A DNA stretch of 64,000 nucleotides, taken from JBBRHQ01 sp963738305. Its GTDB lineage: Bacteria; Actinomycetota; Thermoleophilia; Solirubrobacterales; 70-9. Numbering within the stretch: the stretch's first letter is position 1; every line of letters starts with the position of its first letter. The stretch spans positions 1 through 64,000 of the forward strand of contig CAVTVU010000003.1 of NCBI GenBank assembly GCA_963738305.1. The letters run 5' to 3'. Below the pieces are notes generated by a model. That model was given only the letters and a program-made list of their open reading frames with translations. It was not told where the DNA came from and made no database searches. Below, piece after piece: positions 17,728 to 26,078 of the stretch. Made by a program: the position numbers and the translations under genes.

Positions 17728-19245
17728 GTGGCCAGGACCTCACCGGCCCCGATCGGGGGCCTCCTCGCTTCGGCCTGCCTGACCTTCCCGCCCCGGTCCT
17801 CGCGGCGTGCGGCAGCTGAAGCAGCTCGGCGCCCGAGCCACCCCCGATGCTCCCTCGGGGGGGATCTACCCGAGATTCGAACCGGCGCGGCACCGCTACG
17901 TCGCTCGCTGTGCCGGGGGGCGACTGCGGCTCTCCGTTCGGCCCGATCCCGGCGCCGCCGTCGCCGTGGCCGGGGGAAGGCCGAGGAGGGCGACAGTTCG
18001 AGTCCGATACGCCGGTCCACGCCGGGCGAGGACGTCGAGGTGGTGGCGATCGACGAGCGAGCCGGCAGCGCTACCGGGTTCGCTGCCTTCCGGCCGACTT
18101 CCCGGCCTGGAGCTACCAGGCCCTTCGACGCCCACCACGAGGCATGTTCACGGTCAGCGTCCAGGCCTCGCAGCAGCTCCAGGCCGTGGGTGATCGTCTT
18201 CGATCAGGACGGCATCCCGCGCTGGTGGGCCAACCCGGCGACCTCGACCCTCTGGTCGCAGGTCCTTCCCGACGGAACGGTCGAGTGGTCTCGCGCCTTC
18301 GGCGACGGCTTCGGTAGCGACCCCCGCATGGCCGACGAGGTGCACTCGCTCTCGGGCAAGCTGTTGCGAGTCGTGCGCACGCGCGGCTCGATCACCGACG
18401 GCCACGAGTTCCATGAGCTCCGGAACGGCGACGTCCTGATCGACAGCTACCGGCCCGCCGACGGGATCGACATGAGCTCCTTCCAGGGTCCGCCCCGCTT
18501 CGGCCCGGGGCCCGGGAGCGGCCGGGCCGTCCTGCCCGAGATCCAGCAGCTCGACCGATCGGGCCGGGTGGTGTGGCGGTGGAGCTCACGGGGACGCATC
18601 TCGCTCGCCGAGTCCGGGCGCTGGTGGTACTACATCCTTGCCAACCCCCATCCGGGAACGGGCGGGAAGGGGACCTATGACGCCGTGCACATCAACGCGA
18701 TCGAGCCGTACGGGCCGGGCAAGGTGCTGATCTCGACCCGGCACACCGACGCCGTCTACTGCATCGAGCGATCGAGCGGCCGGATCCTCTGGAAGCTGGG
18801 GGGCACGCCGACCCCGCGCTCGCTGCGGATCGTCGGTGACCGCTATCCGCGCCGCGAGCTGTTCGGAGGCCCCCACGACGTGAGGGTGGGCGGCGACGGC
18901 ATCCTCAGCGTCTACGACGATGGGACCCATCGCCGGAGGCCGCCCAGGCTGGCCCGCTACCGTCTCGATCTCGACCGCCGCCAGGCCAGGTTCGCCGGCC
19001 AGCTGACCGACCCGAAGGTGCGGAGGAGCCACTGCTGCGGATCGGCGCGGAGATTCGGCGCCGGGTGGTTGGTCTCCTGGGGTGACAACCGGCTGATCAC
19101 CGGGTTCGACGCCCGGGGGAGGATCGCCTTCCGGCTCGGCCTGCCCAACCCGGCCTACCGTGCCGTGCCGGTGCCGCCCGGCGCGGTGAGCGCCGCAGAC
19201 CTCGATCGCGGCCTCGAGCGGATAGAAGCCGCCGATCGGCCCTGA
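17728..19245 (+). CDS. Arylsulfotransferase-family secreted protein
   Basis: This is a predicted secreted beta-propeller of the arylsulfotransferase (ASST) type. The GTG start at 17728 begins MARTSPAPIGGLLASACL, a weak signal. Frames shift near 17,795, 18,030 and 18,180. The intact second half has WVIVFDQDGIPRWW, DEVHSLSGKLLRVV, DGHEFHELRNGDVLI, YDAVHINAIEPYGPG, VLISTRHTDAVYCIE, RILWKLGG, GGPHDVRVGGDGILSVYDDG and SHCCGSARR. The repeated His-bearing motifs (GHEFHE, VHIN, SxRHTDA, GPHDV) are those of the Arylsulfotran family. Donor and acceptor are unknown. Many Thermoleophilia homologues are annotated only by family. Confidence 0.75.
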   Translation: MARTSPAPIGGLLASACLTFPPRSSRRAAAEAARRPSHPRCSLGGDLPEIRTGAAPLRRSLCRGATAALRSARSRRRRRRGRGKAEEGDSSSPIRRSTPGEDVEVVAIDERAGSATGFAAFRPTSRPGATRPFDAHHEACSRSASRPRSSSRPWVIVFDQDGIPRWWANPATSTLWSQVLPDGTVEWSRAFGDGFGSDPRMADEVHSLSGKLLRVVRTRGSITDGHEFHELRNGDVLIDSYRPADGIDMSSFQGPPRFGPGPGSGRAVLPEIQQLDRSGRVVWRWSSRGRISLAESGRWWYYILANPHPGTGGKGTYDAVHINAIEPYGPGKVLISTRHTDAVYCIERSSGRILWKLGGTPTPRSLRIVGDRYPRRELFGGPHDVRVGGDGILSVYDDGTHRRRPPRLARYRLDLDRRQARFAGQLTDPKVRRSHCCGSARRFGAGWLVSWGDNRLITGFDARGRIAFRLGLPNPAYRAVPVPPGAVSAADLDRGLERIEAADRP

Positions 19246-19291
19246 CGCGCGTGTCCGACCGCCTTTAGTGCCCTTCACTGAGATTTTGCCC

Positions 19292-19319
19292 TTGCTCCTG
19301 GGCCCGGGTCAGCTATCCT
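19292..19319 (+). promoter_or_regulatory. Candidate sigma-70-type promoter for groES-groEL
   Basis: A TTGCTC box (19292-19297) and a TATCCT box (19314-19319) are separated by 16 bp. The position immediately upstream of the CIRCE palindrome fits. The boxes are not perfect, so this is inference. Confidence 0.35.
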
Positions 19320-19329
19320 TTATGCGCTC

Positions 19330-19354
19330 TGGCACTCCACCATGTAGAGTGCCA
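19330..19354. promoter_or_regulatory. CIRCE operator (HrcA site)
   Basis: TGGCACTC, a 9-bp spacer and GAGTGCCA form a perfect 8-bp inverted repeat, close to the CIRCE consensus TTAGCACTC-N9-GAGTGCTAA. It sits 60 bp upstream of the groES start and downstream of the candidate -10 box. This implies heat-shock repression of groESL by HrcA. Confidence 0.85.
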
Positions 19355-19414
19355 AGCCGCCTGACAGCCAGGCACAGATCCGCGACAACTTCTGACCAAA
19401 CGGAGGTAGAACGA

Positions 19415-19702
19415 ATGAAGCTGAAGCCCCTCGGGGACCGGCTGATCGTCAAGCCGCTTGACGAGGAGGAGACGACCGCCAGTGGCATCGTCCTCCCCGA
19501 CACGGCCAAGGAGAAGCCGCAGAAGGGCACGGTCGTCGCCGTCGGCGACGGCGCGGTCAACGAGGACGGCAGCCGCCGCCCGCTCGACGTGAGCGAGGGC
19601 GACGAGGTCCTCTACTCCAAGTACGGCGGGACGGAGGTCACTGTCGAGGACGACGACCTGCTCGTGCTGCGCGAGTCCGACGTCTTGGCCAAGGTCGGAT
19701 AG
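19415..19702 (+). CDS. groES: Co-chaperonin GroES
   Basis: This is the 95-residue Cpn10 ring subunit that caps GroEL. It begins MKLKPLGDRLIVKPL, has the mobile loop EEETTASGIVLPDTAKEKPQ and ends VLRESDVLAKVG. A cggaggtag ribosome binding site lies just upstream of the ATG. It is controlled by the CIRCE element and followed 99 bp later by groEL. Confidence 0.97.
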   Translation: MKLKPLGDRLIVKPLDEEETTASGIVLPDTAKEKPQKGTVVAVGDGAVNEDGSRRPLDVSEGDEVLYSKYGGTEVTVEDDDLLVLRESDVLAKVG

Positions 19703-19711
19703 CTGTTTGGC

Positions 19712-19772
19712 CGGCGCGGCTCACGTGACGCCGGCAGAGGCTGGTAAGGCGGCGGAAGCCGCCGCAAGAGAT
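19712..19772. repeat. Dispersed two-hairpin repeat, copy 1 (groES-groEL spacer)
   Basis: The unit reads ggccggcgcgg ... gccggc, then ggcggcggaagccgcc, forming two GC-rich stem-loops about 60 bp in all. It is similar to the copies at 44,818 and 46,123, though more diverged (an insertion in the first loop, and aag in place of tgtc). It sits between groES and groEL, where its transcript could fold into two hairpins. Confidence 0.6.
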
Positions 19773-19801
19773 TCAGAAGAAGATCCAGGAGGAACCACCA
19801 C

Positions 19802-21439
19802 ATGGCTCACAAGGAGCTGAAGTACAACGAGGAGGCCCGTAAGGCCCTCCAAGACGGAGTCGACGCCGTCGCCGACGCGGTCAAGGTCACGCTTGGCCCG
19901 AAGGGGCGCTACGTCGTGCTCGACAAGAAGTTCGGCGCCCCGACCATCACCAACGACGGCGTCACCATCGCCCGCGAGATCGAGGTCGAGGACGTTTTCC
20001 AGAACCAGGGCGCCCAGCTGGTCCGCGAGGTCGCCACGGCGACCAATGACGTGGCCGGCGACGGCACCACCACTGCCACCCTGCTGGCGCAGATCATCGT
20101 CCACCAGGGACTGAAGAACGTGGCCGCCGGCGCCAACCCGCTGGCTCTTCGCCGCGGGATCGAGAAGGCGGTGGACGAGGTCGTCGAGAACCTCCGTGAG
20201 AAGCAGTCCAAGGAGGTCTCCGGCAAGGACCAGATCTCCCGCGTCGCGGCGATCTCCGCGGCCGACGAGGAGATCGGCGACGTGATCGCCGACGCGATCG
20301 AGAAGGTCGGCAAGGACGGCGTGGTCAACGTCGAGGAGGGCCAGACCTTCGGCATGGAGCTGGAGTTCACCGAGGGCATGCAGTTCGACAAGGGCTACAT
20401 CTCGCCCTACATGGTCACCGACCAGGACCGCATGGAGGCGGTGCTGGAGGAGCCCTACGTGCTGATCGCCAACCAGAAGATCGGCTCGGTCCGTGACGTC
20501 CTACCGGTGCTCGAGCAGGTGATGCAGGGCGGCAAGCCGCTGCTGATCGTCGCCGAGGACGTAGAGGGCGAGTGCCTGGCGACCCTGGTCGTCAACAAGC
20601 TCCGCGGCACCTTCACCGGCGTCGCGGTCAAGGCACCCGGCTTCGGCGACCGCCGCAAGCGGATGCTCGAGGACATCGGCATCCTCACCGGAGGCGAGGT
20701 GATCACCGAGGAGATGGGCCTGAAGCTGGAGAACACCCAGCTCTCCCAGCTCGGCAAGGCGCGTCGCGTCGTCGTCTCCAAGGACACGACAACGATCATC
20801 GACGGCGCCGGTGAGGGCGAGGACATCAAGGGCCGGATCAAGCAGATCAAGCAGGAGATCGAGAACACCGACTCCGATTTCGATCGCGAGAAGCTCCAGG
20901 AGCGCCTCGCCAAGCTGGCCGGCGGTGTCGCCGTGGTCAAGGTCGGAGCAGCGACCGAGACCGAGATGAAGGAGAAGAAGCACCGCGTCGAGGACGCCCT
21001 CCAGGCGACCCGGGCGGCGCTGGAGGAGGGAGTCGTGCCGGGAGGCGGGGTCGCCCTGCTGAACGCGCAGGGCAAGCTCGCCATCGACTCCTATGAGGAC
21101 CCCGACGAGCAGACCGGTGCGAAGATCATCCACCGCGCGCTCGAGGAGCCGGTCCGCCAGATCGCCGAGAACGGCGGCCTGGAGGGCTCGGTCGTGGTCA
21201 ACAAGGTCCGCGACCTGAAGGCCGGAGAGGGCCTCAATGCAGCCACCGGCGAGTACGGCGACCTGATCAAGGACGGGGTCATCGACCCGACCATGGTCAC
21301 GCGCTCTGCACTGCAGAACGCGGCCTCGATCGCCAAGAACATCCTCACCACCGAGGCGATCGTCGCCGAGCCGCCCGAGAAGGAGCCGGTCGGCATGCCG
21401 GGCGGCGGCGGCATGCCCGACATGGGCGGGATGATGTAG
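19802..21439 (+). CDS. groEL: Chaperonin GroEL
   Basis: This is a 60-kDa chaperonin of 545 residues forming the ATP-driven folding cage. It begins MAHKELKYNEEARKALQ. The ATP-binding signature GDGTTTATLLAQ is present with its Asp, and AATETEMKEKKHRVEDAL is the family signature. It ends in the Gly-Met tail GGGGMPDMGGMM. The ribosome binding site aggagga precedes the ATG. No frameshift is visible. It is co-transcribed with groES. Confidence 0.98.
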   Translation: MAHKELKYNEEARKALQDGVDAVADAVKVTLGPKGRYVVLDKKFGAPTITNDGVTIAREIEVEDVFQNQGAQLVREVATATNDVAGDGTTTATLLAQIIVHQGLKNVAAGANPLALRRGIEKAVDEVVENLREKQSKEVSGKDQISRVAAISAADEEIGDVIADAIEKVGKDGVVNVEEGQTFGMELEFTEGMQFDKGYISPYMVTDQDRMEAVLEEPYVLIANQKIGSVRDVLPVLEQVMQGGKPLLIVAEDVEGECLATLVVNKLRGTFTGVAVKAPGFGDRRKRMLEDIGILTGGEVITEEMGLKLENTQLSQLGKARRVVVSKDTTTIIDGAGEGEDIKGRIKQIKQEIENTDSDFDREKLQERLAKLAGGVAVVKVGAATETEMKEKKHRVEDALQATRAALEEGVVPGGGVALLNAQGKLAIDSYEDPDEQTGAKIIHRALEEPVRQIAENGGLEGSVVVNKVRDLKAGEGLNAATGEYGDLIKDGVIDPTMVTRSALQNAASIAKNILTTEAIVAEPPEKEPVGMPGGGGMPDMGGMM

Positions 21440-21478
21440 CGACCCGCTACCTTCGCCCTAACAGGCGAGTGCAGTTTC

Positions 21479-21508
21479 GAGAGGCCCGGGCAAGCGCCCG
21501 GGCCTCTC
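21479..21508 (+). terminator. Terminator hairpin after groEL
   Basis: GAGAGGCCCGGGC (21479-21491) and GCCCGGGCCTCTC (21496-21508) form a perfect 13-bp stem with a 4-base loop, 40 bp downstream of the groEL stop. No long T tract follows, as is usual in high-GC actinobacteria. Confidence 0.8.
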
Positions 21509-21641
21509 TCGCGTCGGGGACGCAAGCAAGACGCAGAACGGGTCGAAGGCGCCCTGGATGAGGCGATCAGGACCCGCCATGCGGCGGGCTGCCGGGCCCA
21601 TCGTCGACGAGGGTGCTGGATTCGGGTAACAATCGGGTGAG

Positions 21642-22289
21642 ATGGGCATCGCTCGGAGTCGCGTCAGCGTCGTCGTCGTGGACGATCATCCACTGTTTCG
21701 AGAGGGGATCGCCCGTGCGATCAAGAATCGCCCCGACCTCGCGCTTGTCGGGGAGGCCGGCGATGTCCGGGAAGCCATTGAGCTCGTCAGGGACCGGAAG
21801 CCAGAGGTTGCAGTCATCGACGTCCAGTTGGGGTCTGGGAGTGGCCTCGAGCTGATCTCATGGATCGAGCGGGAGGGATTTGGATCGCGAATGCTGGTGC
21901 TCTCCGCCTTTACTGATGGTCTTCTGGTGTACGAAGCGCTGGCAGCCGGAGCCGCCTCCTACATGTCCAAGTCCGCCGAGCGGGTCGAAATCTGTGACGC
22001 CATCGTCGCCGTATCACGGGGGCAAGCGCTCGTGCCGCCGGAGCTGCAGGCCGGTCTTGCAGAGCAGATCCGCATGCGCGCCCACAGCTCCGAACCGCAG
22101 CTCACCAAGCGGGAGCGCGACGTCCTAGCGCTCACCGCTCGGGGCTTTTCGGCGCGCGAGATTGGCACCGAGCTGGTTCTCAGCCCGACCACGGTCAGGT
22201 CGCATCTGCAGAGCCTCTACGCGAAGCTCGGGGTCACCGATCGGGCGGCGGCGGTCGCTGAGGGAATGCGGCGTGGCCTGGTCACCTGA
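21642..22289 (+). CDS. NarL/FixJ-family response regulator
   Basis: This is a 215-residue two-component regulator. Residues 8-125 are the receiver, with the acidic pair VVDDHPLFREG, the phospho-acceptor Asp60 in VAVIDVQLGSG and a Lys in the MSKSAER region. Residues 148-212 are a LuxR-type helix-turn-helix (LTKRERDVLALTARGFSAREIG, TTVRSHLQSLYAKLGV). The gene is convergent with the histidine kinase gene and overlaps it by 8 bp at the 3' ends. The kinase is therefore its probable partner. Target genes are unknown. The secreted protein beyond the kinase gene is one candidate. Confidence 0.93.
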   Translation: MGIARSRVSVVVVDDHPLFREGIARAIKNRPDLALVGEAGDVREAIELVRDRKPEVAVIDVQLGSGSGLELISWIEREGFGSRMLVLSAFTDGLLVYEALAAGAASYMSKSAERVEICDAIVAVSRGQALVPPELQAGLAEQIRMRAHSSEPQLTKRERDVLALTARGFSAREIGTELVLSPTTVRSHLQSLYAKLGVTDRAAAVAEGMRRGLVT

Positions 22290-23676
22290 AGACGCCCGAG
22301 GGGATCGGGCTGAGGAGTTCTGAATGGTCGCGATCCTTCCCGATTGACAGAGGCGGGACGGTGACTGTCACCCTGGTCCCGGCCCCAGGCGCAGCGTCGA
22401 TTCGGAGCTGGCCCCCGACCGTCTCGACCCGTTCTGCGATCGATGCGAGGCCCAGATGCCCGGCGCGCAGTCCGGAGGCCCTCGCCGCAGGGTCGAATCC
22501 GCGGCCATTGTCCTCGACCCGAAGCACGGTGGTCTTGTGCTTACGGCCCACCCGCAGCATGACCTCGGTTGCACCGGAATGCTTGGTCGCGTTGATCAGC
22601 AGCTCTCGTGCGACCGACAGAAGCAACTGATCGCTTTCGCCCGCAGGTGAGGGATCGATCTCGACGGTCAGATCGAAACCGGCACGCCTCGCATGCTGGT
22701 TCGCGATTGTCGTCAAGGCGGCTGCAAGGCCGCCGTGCTTGAGCGCCAGTGGATGTAGCTCGAAGACCTCGTCGCGAAGCTGGGACACTGTTCGATCGAT
22801 CGCAGCGAGAGCTCGCAGGACCGCCGCCCTATCGTCTGCCTCGGCTTCCTTGAGGTCCTGACGGGCGGCGAGCAGGTTCTGGAGCGCTTCCTCATGGAGG
22901 GCGTCGGCGAGCGACCGGCGCTCCCGCTCCTCGACTTCCAACACCTGGTCGACGAGCCTGCGGGCGTGGTCTGCCAGCTCCTCGAGTCGCTCCGAGTGGT
23001 CGCGCAGATCGGCCTGTGCCGCAGCCAGCTGGCGTTCGCGGATCGCAAGCTGCTGCTCGCGATTGTGGGAGCGAAGCACCTCCCGCACCAGGTACTGAAA
23101 GGTCATGGCGACCGCCGCAAGGACCAGCAGAGCAGGCAGACCTACCTGGCCGTACGCGTAGCAGACCCCCGCTGTTGCAAGGGCAATCAGGAGTTCGATC
23201 GGGAGCAGCGGCAGCAGCAGCTGCCGGTAGTCCTCGCCCGCGAGACCGGCGACCTGGAGCCAGTTGAGTGCAAGGACGACGAGATAGGTGCCAATCACCA
23301 ACAGCCCGAACATCGCGTCCGCAGGTCCCAGCCCTGTTGCAGCCGCGGCCGATCCGATCAAGATCCCCCCGACCAGGGGGAAAAACGCGTGCGCCGAGAT
23401 GCTGATGAGAATTCCCGACCGACTGGTTGGGTGGTGGAGCAGGTCGCCGGCCAGGGAAGCAACCGCGATCGCAACTGCCGGCGTTGGCCCGAGCAGAGCC
23501 ATTGCGATCACGTAGGCCGAAGTGCTGGCGGAGAACCAGGAGGTTCCAATCTGGACGGCGAACAGCTGACTCACTGAGGCGATCGCCAGCAGGACCAAGA
23601 CCAGGGAGAGCGGCTGCCAATCGGCGGCGCTCGATGCCAGGAAGGCTCCGATCATCGAGCCGACGAGAATCGTCAA
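22282..23676 (-). CDS. Membrane sensor histidine kinase (NarX/DegS type)
   Basis: This is a 464-residue kinase. Residues 1-200 form about six to seven hydrophobic helices of an unrecognised membrane sensor. A coiled coil follows (QLAIRERQLAAAQADLRDHSERLEELADHARRL, about 205-240). The dimerisation/phospho-acceptor helix has ERRSLADALHEEALQNLL with the H-box His, and the HATPase domain has VARELLINATKHSGA (N box) and VEDNGRGFDP. The start is probably TTG at 23676, since no ATG fits better. The domain order is that of HisKA_3 kinases that pair with NarL-type regulators, which supports pairing with the convergent regulator. The signal is unknown. Confidence 0.9.
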   Translation of the reverse strand: MTILVGSMIGAFLASSAADWQPLSLVLVLLAIASVSQLFAVQIGTSWFSASTSAYVIAMALLGPTPAVAIAVASLAGDLLHHPTSRSGILISISAHAFFPLVGGILIGSAAAATGLGPADAMFGLLVIGTYLVVLALNWLQVAGLAGEDYRQLLLPLLPIELLIALATAGVCYAYGQVGLPALLVLAAVAMTFQYLVREVLRSHNREQQLAIRERQLAAAQADLRDHSERLEELADHARRLVDQVLEVEERERRSLADALHEEALQNLLAARQDLKEAEADDRAAVLRALAAIDRTVSQLRDEVFELHPLALKHGGLAAALTTIANQHARRAGFDLTVEIDPSPAGESDQLLLSVARELLINATKHSGATEVMLRVGRKHKTTVLRVEDNGRGFDPAARASGLRAGHLGLASIAERVETVGGQLRIDAAPGAGTRVTVTVPPLSIGKDRDHSELLSPIPSGVFR

Positions 23677-23883
23677 GTTGAGTCCGATCTCAAGCCGGTA
23701 GCGCAGGCCACAAGCCTATAGGCGAGGAGGGAGCCGCCCCCCGCCCTGGTCAGATGTTTCCCGGCGGCCCCTCCACTTTTAGGAGGCACGGTTCATCGGT
23801 GCGGCTGGTCAACCTTGATCTGGTGGTAGCCACCTATTTGCGCGACCATTCTTTCGATCTCGTCTCTTCGACCGAGGAGCTCA

Positions 23884-24705
23884 ATGAACAACCAGGCCAC
23901 CGGCAAGCCGACCAGAAAGCTCCGCCTCCCCCTGCAAGCGCTGGCGTTCGGCGCTGCGATGACGGTACTCGTTGCCGGCGGTGTTGCCATGGCCTCCCAG
24001 AACGGGAACAGTTCCTCAGTCGACTTCACGCCACCAACCGGCCTTTCGGCGAGCGCATTCAAGAACGCCCAGCTGGCAATCCACACCAACACCGATTACG
24101 CGGATACCCCCAGCGACGCCAACGCGATCGACCGGATCAGGATCTACGTCGACAACGACTTCAAGCTCAACCCTGGCGCCGTTCCAACCTGCAACCTGAG
24201 CCAAGTCGCGGGCCAGAACATGAGTCAGGCGATGAACAGTTGTGGCGACGCGAAAGTGAACCTCGGCGTCGGTAAGACCTCACGGTTCCTTCCAGGGGGC
24301 CCATTTGCGGAGATCCCCGGATGCGTGCTGATCTTCAACGGCAAACCGTCCGGCGGCAACCCGGTAGTCGGCGTCTACGTCAGAGAGTTCTTCCCCTGGG
24401 CGTACCCGAATGGCGCCGACTGCTCGAATCCATCGTCGAACACGAACGGCAGCGCTTCCTTCGCGCTTGCGGGCCAACTGAAGGACGCCACTGGCAGCTT
24501 CGCCGGGGTCGGTGACTTCAACAAGATGATCGACATCGACAACATTCCCCACACTCTGCGGATATCGGAGCTCCGTTTCACGATCAAGCGGGACAGCTAC
24601 TTCCAGGCCCGCTGTCACGACAGCAACCGCATTCAGAACATCAGGGCCGAGTTCACCTACGGCGACGCTAGCAAGGATGTCGCCACCGACTCGGACGCCT
24701 GCTGA
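23884..24705 (+). CDS. Secreted hypothetical protein
   Basis: This is a 273-residue exported protein I do not recognise. The ATG at 23884 follows a gaggag ribosome binding site. A clear signal peptide is LALQ-type hydrophobic (ALAFGAAMTVLVAGGVAMA). The mature part has six or more Cys residues (PTCNLSQ, MNSCGDA, PGCVLIF, ADCSNPS, ARCHDSN, final C) and SxNTNGSAS. Polar residues are rich and no enzyme motif is seen. It follows the kinase gene divergently. A lower-GC spacer of 207 bp between them should carry both promoters. It may be disulfide-stabilised on the cell surface. Confidence 0.75.
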   Translation: MNNQATGKPTRKLRLPLQALAFGAAMTVLVAGGVAMASQNGNSSSVDFTPPTGLSASAFKNAQLAIHTNTDYADTPSDANAIDRIRIYVDNDFKLNPGAVPTCNLSQVAGQNMSQAMNSCGDAKVNLGVGKTSRFLPGGPFAEIPGCVLIFNGKPSGGNPVVGVYVREFFPWAYPNGADCSNPSSNTNGSASFALAGQLKDATGSFAGVGDFNKMIDIDNIPHTLRISELRFTIKRDSYFQARCHDSNRIQNIRAEFTYGDASKDVATDSDAC

Positions 24706-24724
24706 GTGATGACGGACGACACCC

Positions 24725-25607
24725 TCAACTGCTCGAGAGCACCTCGGCCATGCGTGTGCGGCTCGACCCCCAGCTCGCGGGCGTCGGCGGTGCCCCGCTC
24801 GCTGACCATCGGCACCTCCATCAGCTCCGCCTCCTCCCAGGTGGCGAAGACCGATTCGCCGAAGACACGGCGCAGCGCCAGCAGGCTCCAGCGGACGAGG
24901 GGCAGCGGCATGTGGACCAGCGGCCGCGGGCGACCGGCGATGCGGCTGACCAGGTCGGACATCGCGTCGTAGCTGAGCCGCTCCGGCCCCGCCAGCTCGT
25001 AGCGCTCGCGAGGGTCGCGGTCCAGCGCCCCGATCACCGCGTCGGCCACGTCCTGGGCCCAGATCGGCTCGTATTGCGCCTTGCCGGAGCCGGAGACGGG
25101 CAGCACCGGCAGGAAGGAGAAGCGCCGCAGCAGCGTGATCCAGGGATCGGAGTGGTCGTAGACGATCGAGGGCGCGAACACCGTGGTCCGCAGCACCGAG
25201 GAGGTGACCGCCTCCTCGGCCAGCGCCTTGGCTCGGAAGAACCGCGTCCGCTGGAACGGCGTGGCGTTGAGCGCCGAGAAGAAGACGAAGCGCTCCACAC
25301 CGGCCTTCTCGGCGGCGCGCACCAGCCGCACGGTGGCCAGGCCGTTCAGCTCCTCGACCCGCCGCGGCGGCTGGTCGCGGATCGTCGCCGCCAGGTGGAT
25401 CACCGTTTCCACCCCGCGCAGCGCCTGGCGCAGCCGGTAGGGGTCGGAGAGCTCACCGAGGTCGCCGAGGGTGATCTGCACGTCGACTCGTCGGGCGCCG
25501 AGGCGCCGCGGGTCGCGCACCAGGCAGCGGACCGGCTCGGGGCGCTCCAGGAGCAGCGGCAGCAGGCGCGAGCCGATGCTGCCGGTGGCTCCGGTCAGTA
25601 GCAGCAT
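24725..25607 (-). CDS. NAD(P)-binding SDR-like protein (NmrA/NDUFA9 type)
   Basis: This is an atypical short-chain dehydrogenase-like protein of about 290 residues. The start MLLLTGATGSIGSRLLPLLL contains the Rossmann GxxGxxG. It continues VRCLVRDPRRL, GVETVIHLAATI, RFVFFSALNATPF and YEPIWAQDVADAV. It resembles the NAD(P)H-binding NmrA/complex I 39-kDa-like group, often acting on quinone or sterol-type substrates, but the activity is unknown. The printed frame runs on to 24657 and overlaps the secreted gene. Restoring one base near 24,750 gives MAEVLSSS and a stop at 24725, which removes the overlap and is probably the true end. Confidence 0.8.
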
Positions 25608-25780
25608 CGCGTGCTCGGGCTCGGGTCGCCGGTGCTCGGCATGGTCGGGGCAACCCTAATAGCTGCCGGCGCTCGCGACCCTTCGCCACATCCGGGGAGC
25701 ATCTCCGTAAAATGGCCGCTCGGCTTGACCGGCGCAGCCCGGCGGGCACCGTAAAGACGACTCCCAGGAGAACGCCAGAA

Positions 25781-26041
25781 GTGACCTACGTCATCGCGGA
25801 ACCCTGCATCGGACAGAAGGACAACTCGTGCGTCGAGGTGTGCCCGGTGGATTGCATCCACCCGACCCCGGACGAGCCCGACTACGACGCCGTCGAGATG
25901 CTCCACATCGATCCCGACGAGTGCATCGACTGCGACGCCTGCGTCGAGGCGTGCCCGGTGGACGCCTGCTTCGCCGAGGACCAGCTCCCGGCCGAGTGGG
26001 CCAAGTACGCCGAGATGAACGCCGCCTACTACAAGTCGTAG
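25781..26041 (+). CDS. Ferredoxin (7Fe or 2[4Fe-4S])
   Basis: This is an 86-residue electron carrier. The GTG start at 25781 follows an aggag site. The first cluster region has C-x7-C-x3-CPVDC (PCIGQKDNSCVEVCPVDC), a seven-iron pattern. The second has CIDCDACVEACPVD. The C-terminal AEWAKYAEMNAAYYK is standard for actinobacterial ferredoxins. It is separated by 37 bp from the convergent mrp gene, which may be functionally linked to Fe-S assembly. Confidence 0.95.
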   Translation: MTYVIAEPCIGQKDNSCVEVCPVDCIHPTPDEPDYDAVEMLHIDPDECIDCDACVEACPVDACFAEDQLPAEWAKYAEMNAAYYKS

Positions 26042-26078
26042 CCCCCCCGGTGGCTGGCCCGCGCCGGCTGCTGCCCAC

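Noticed and set aside
24657..24724. Overlap of the SDR-like gene with the secreted protein gene
   Set aside because: One restored base near 24,750 gives a natural stop at 24,725, so the overlap is probably an indel artefact.
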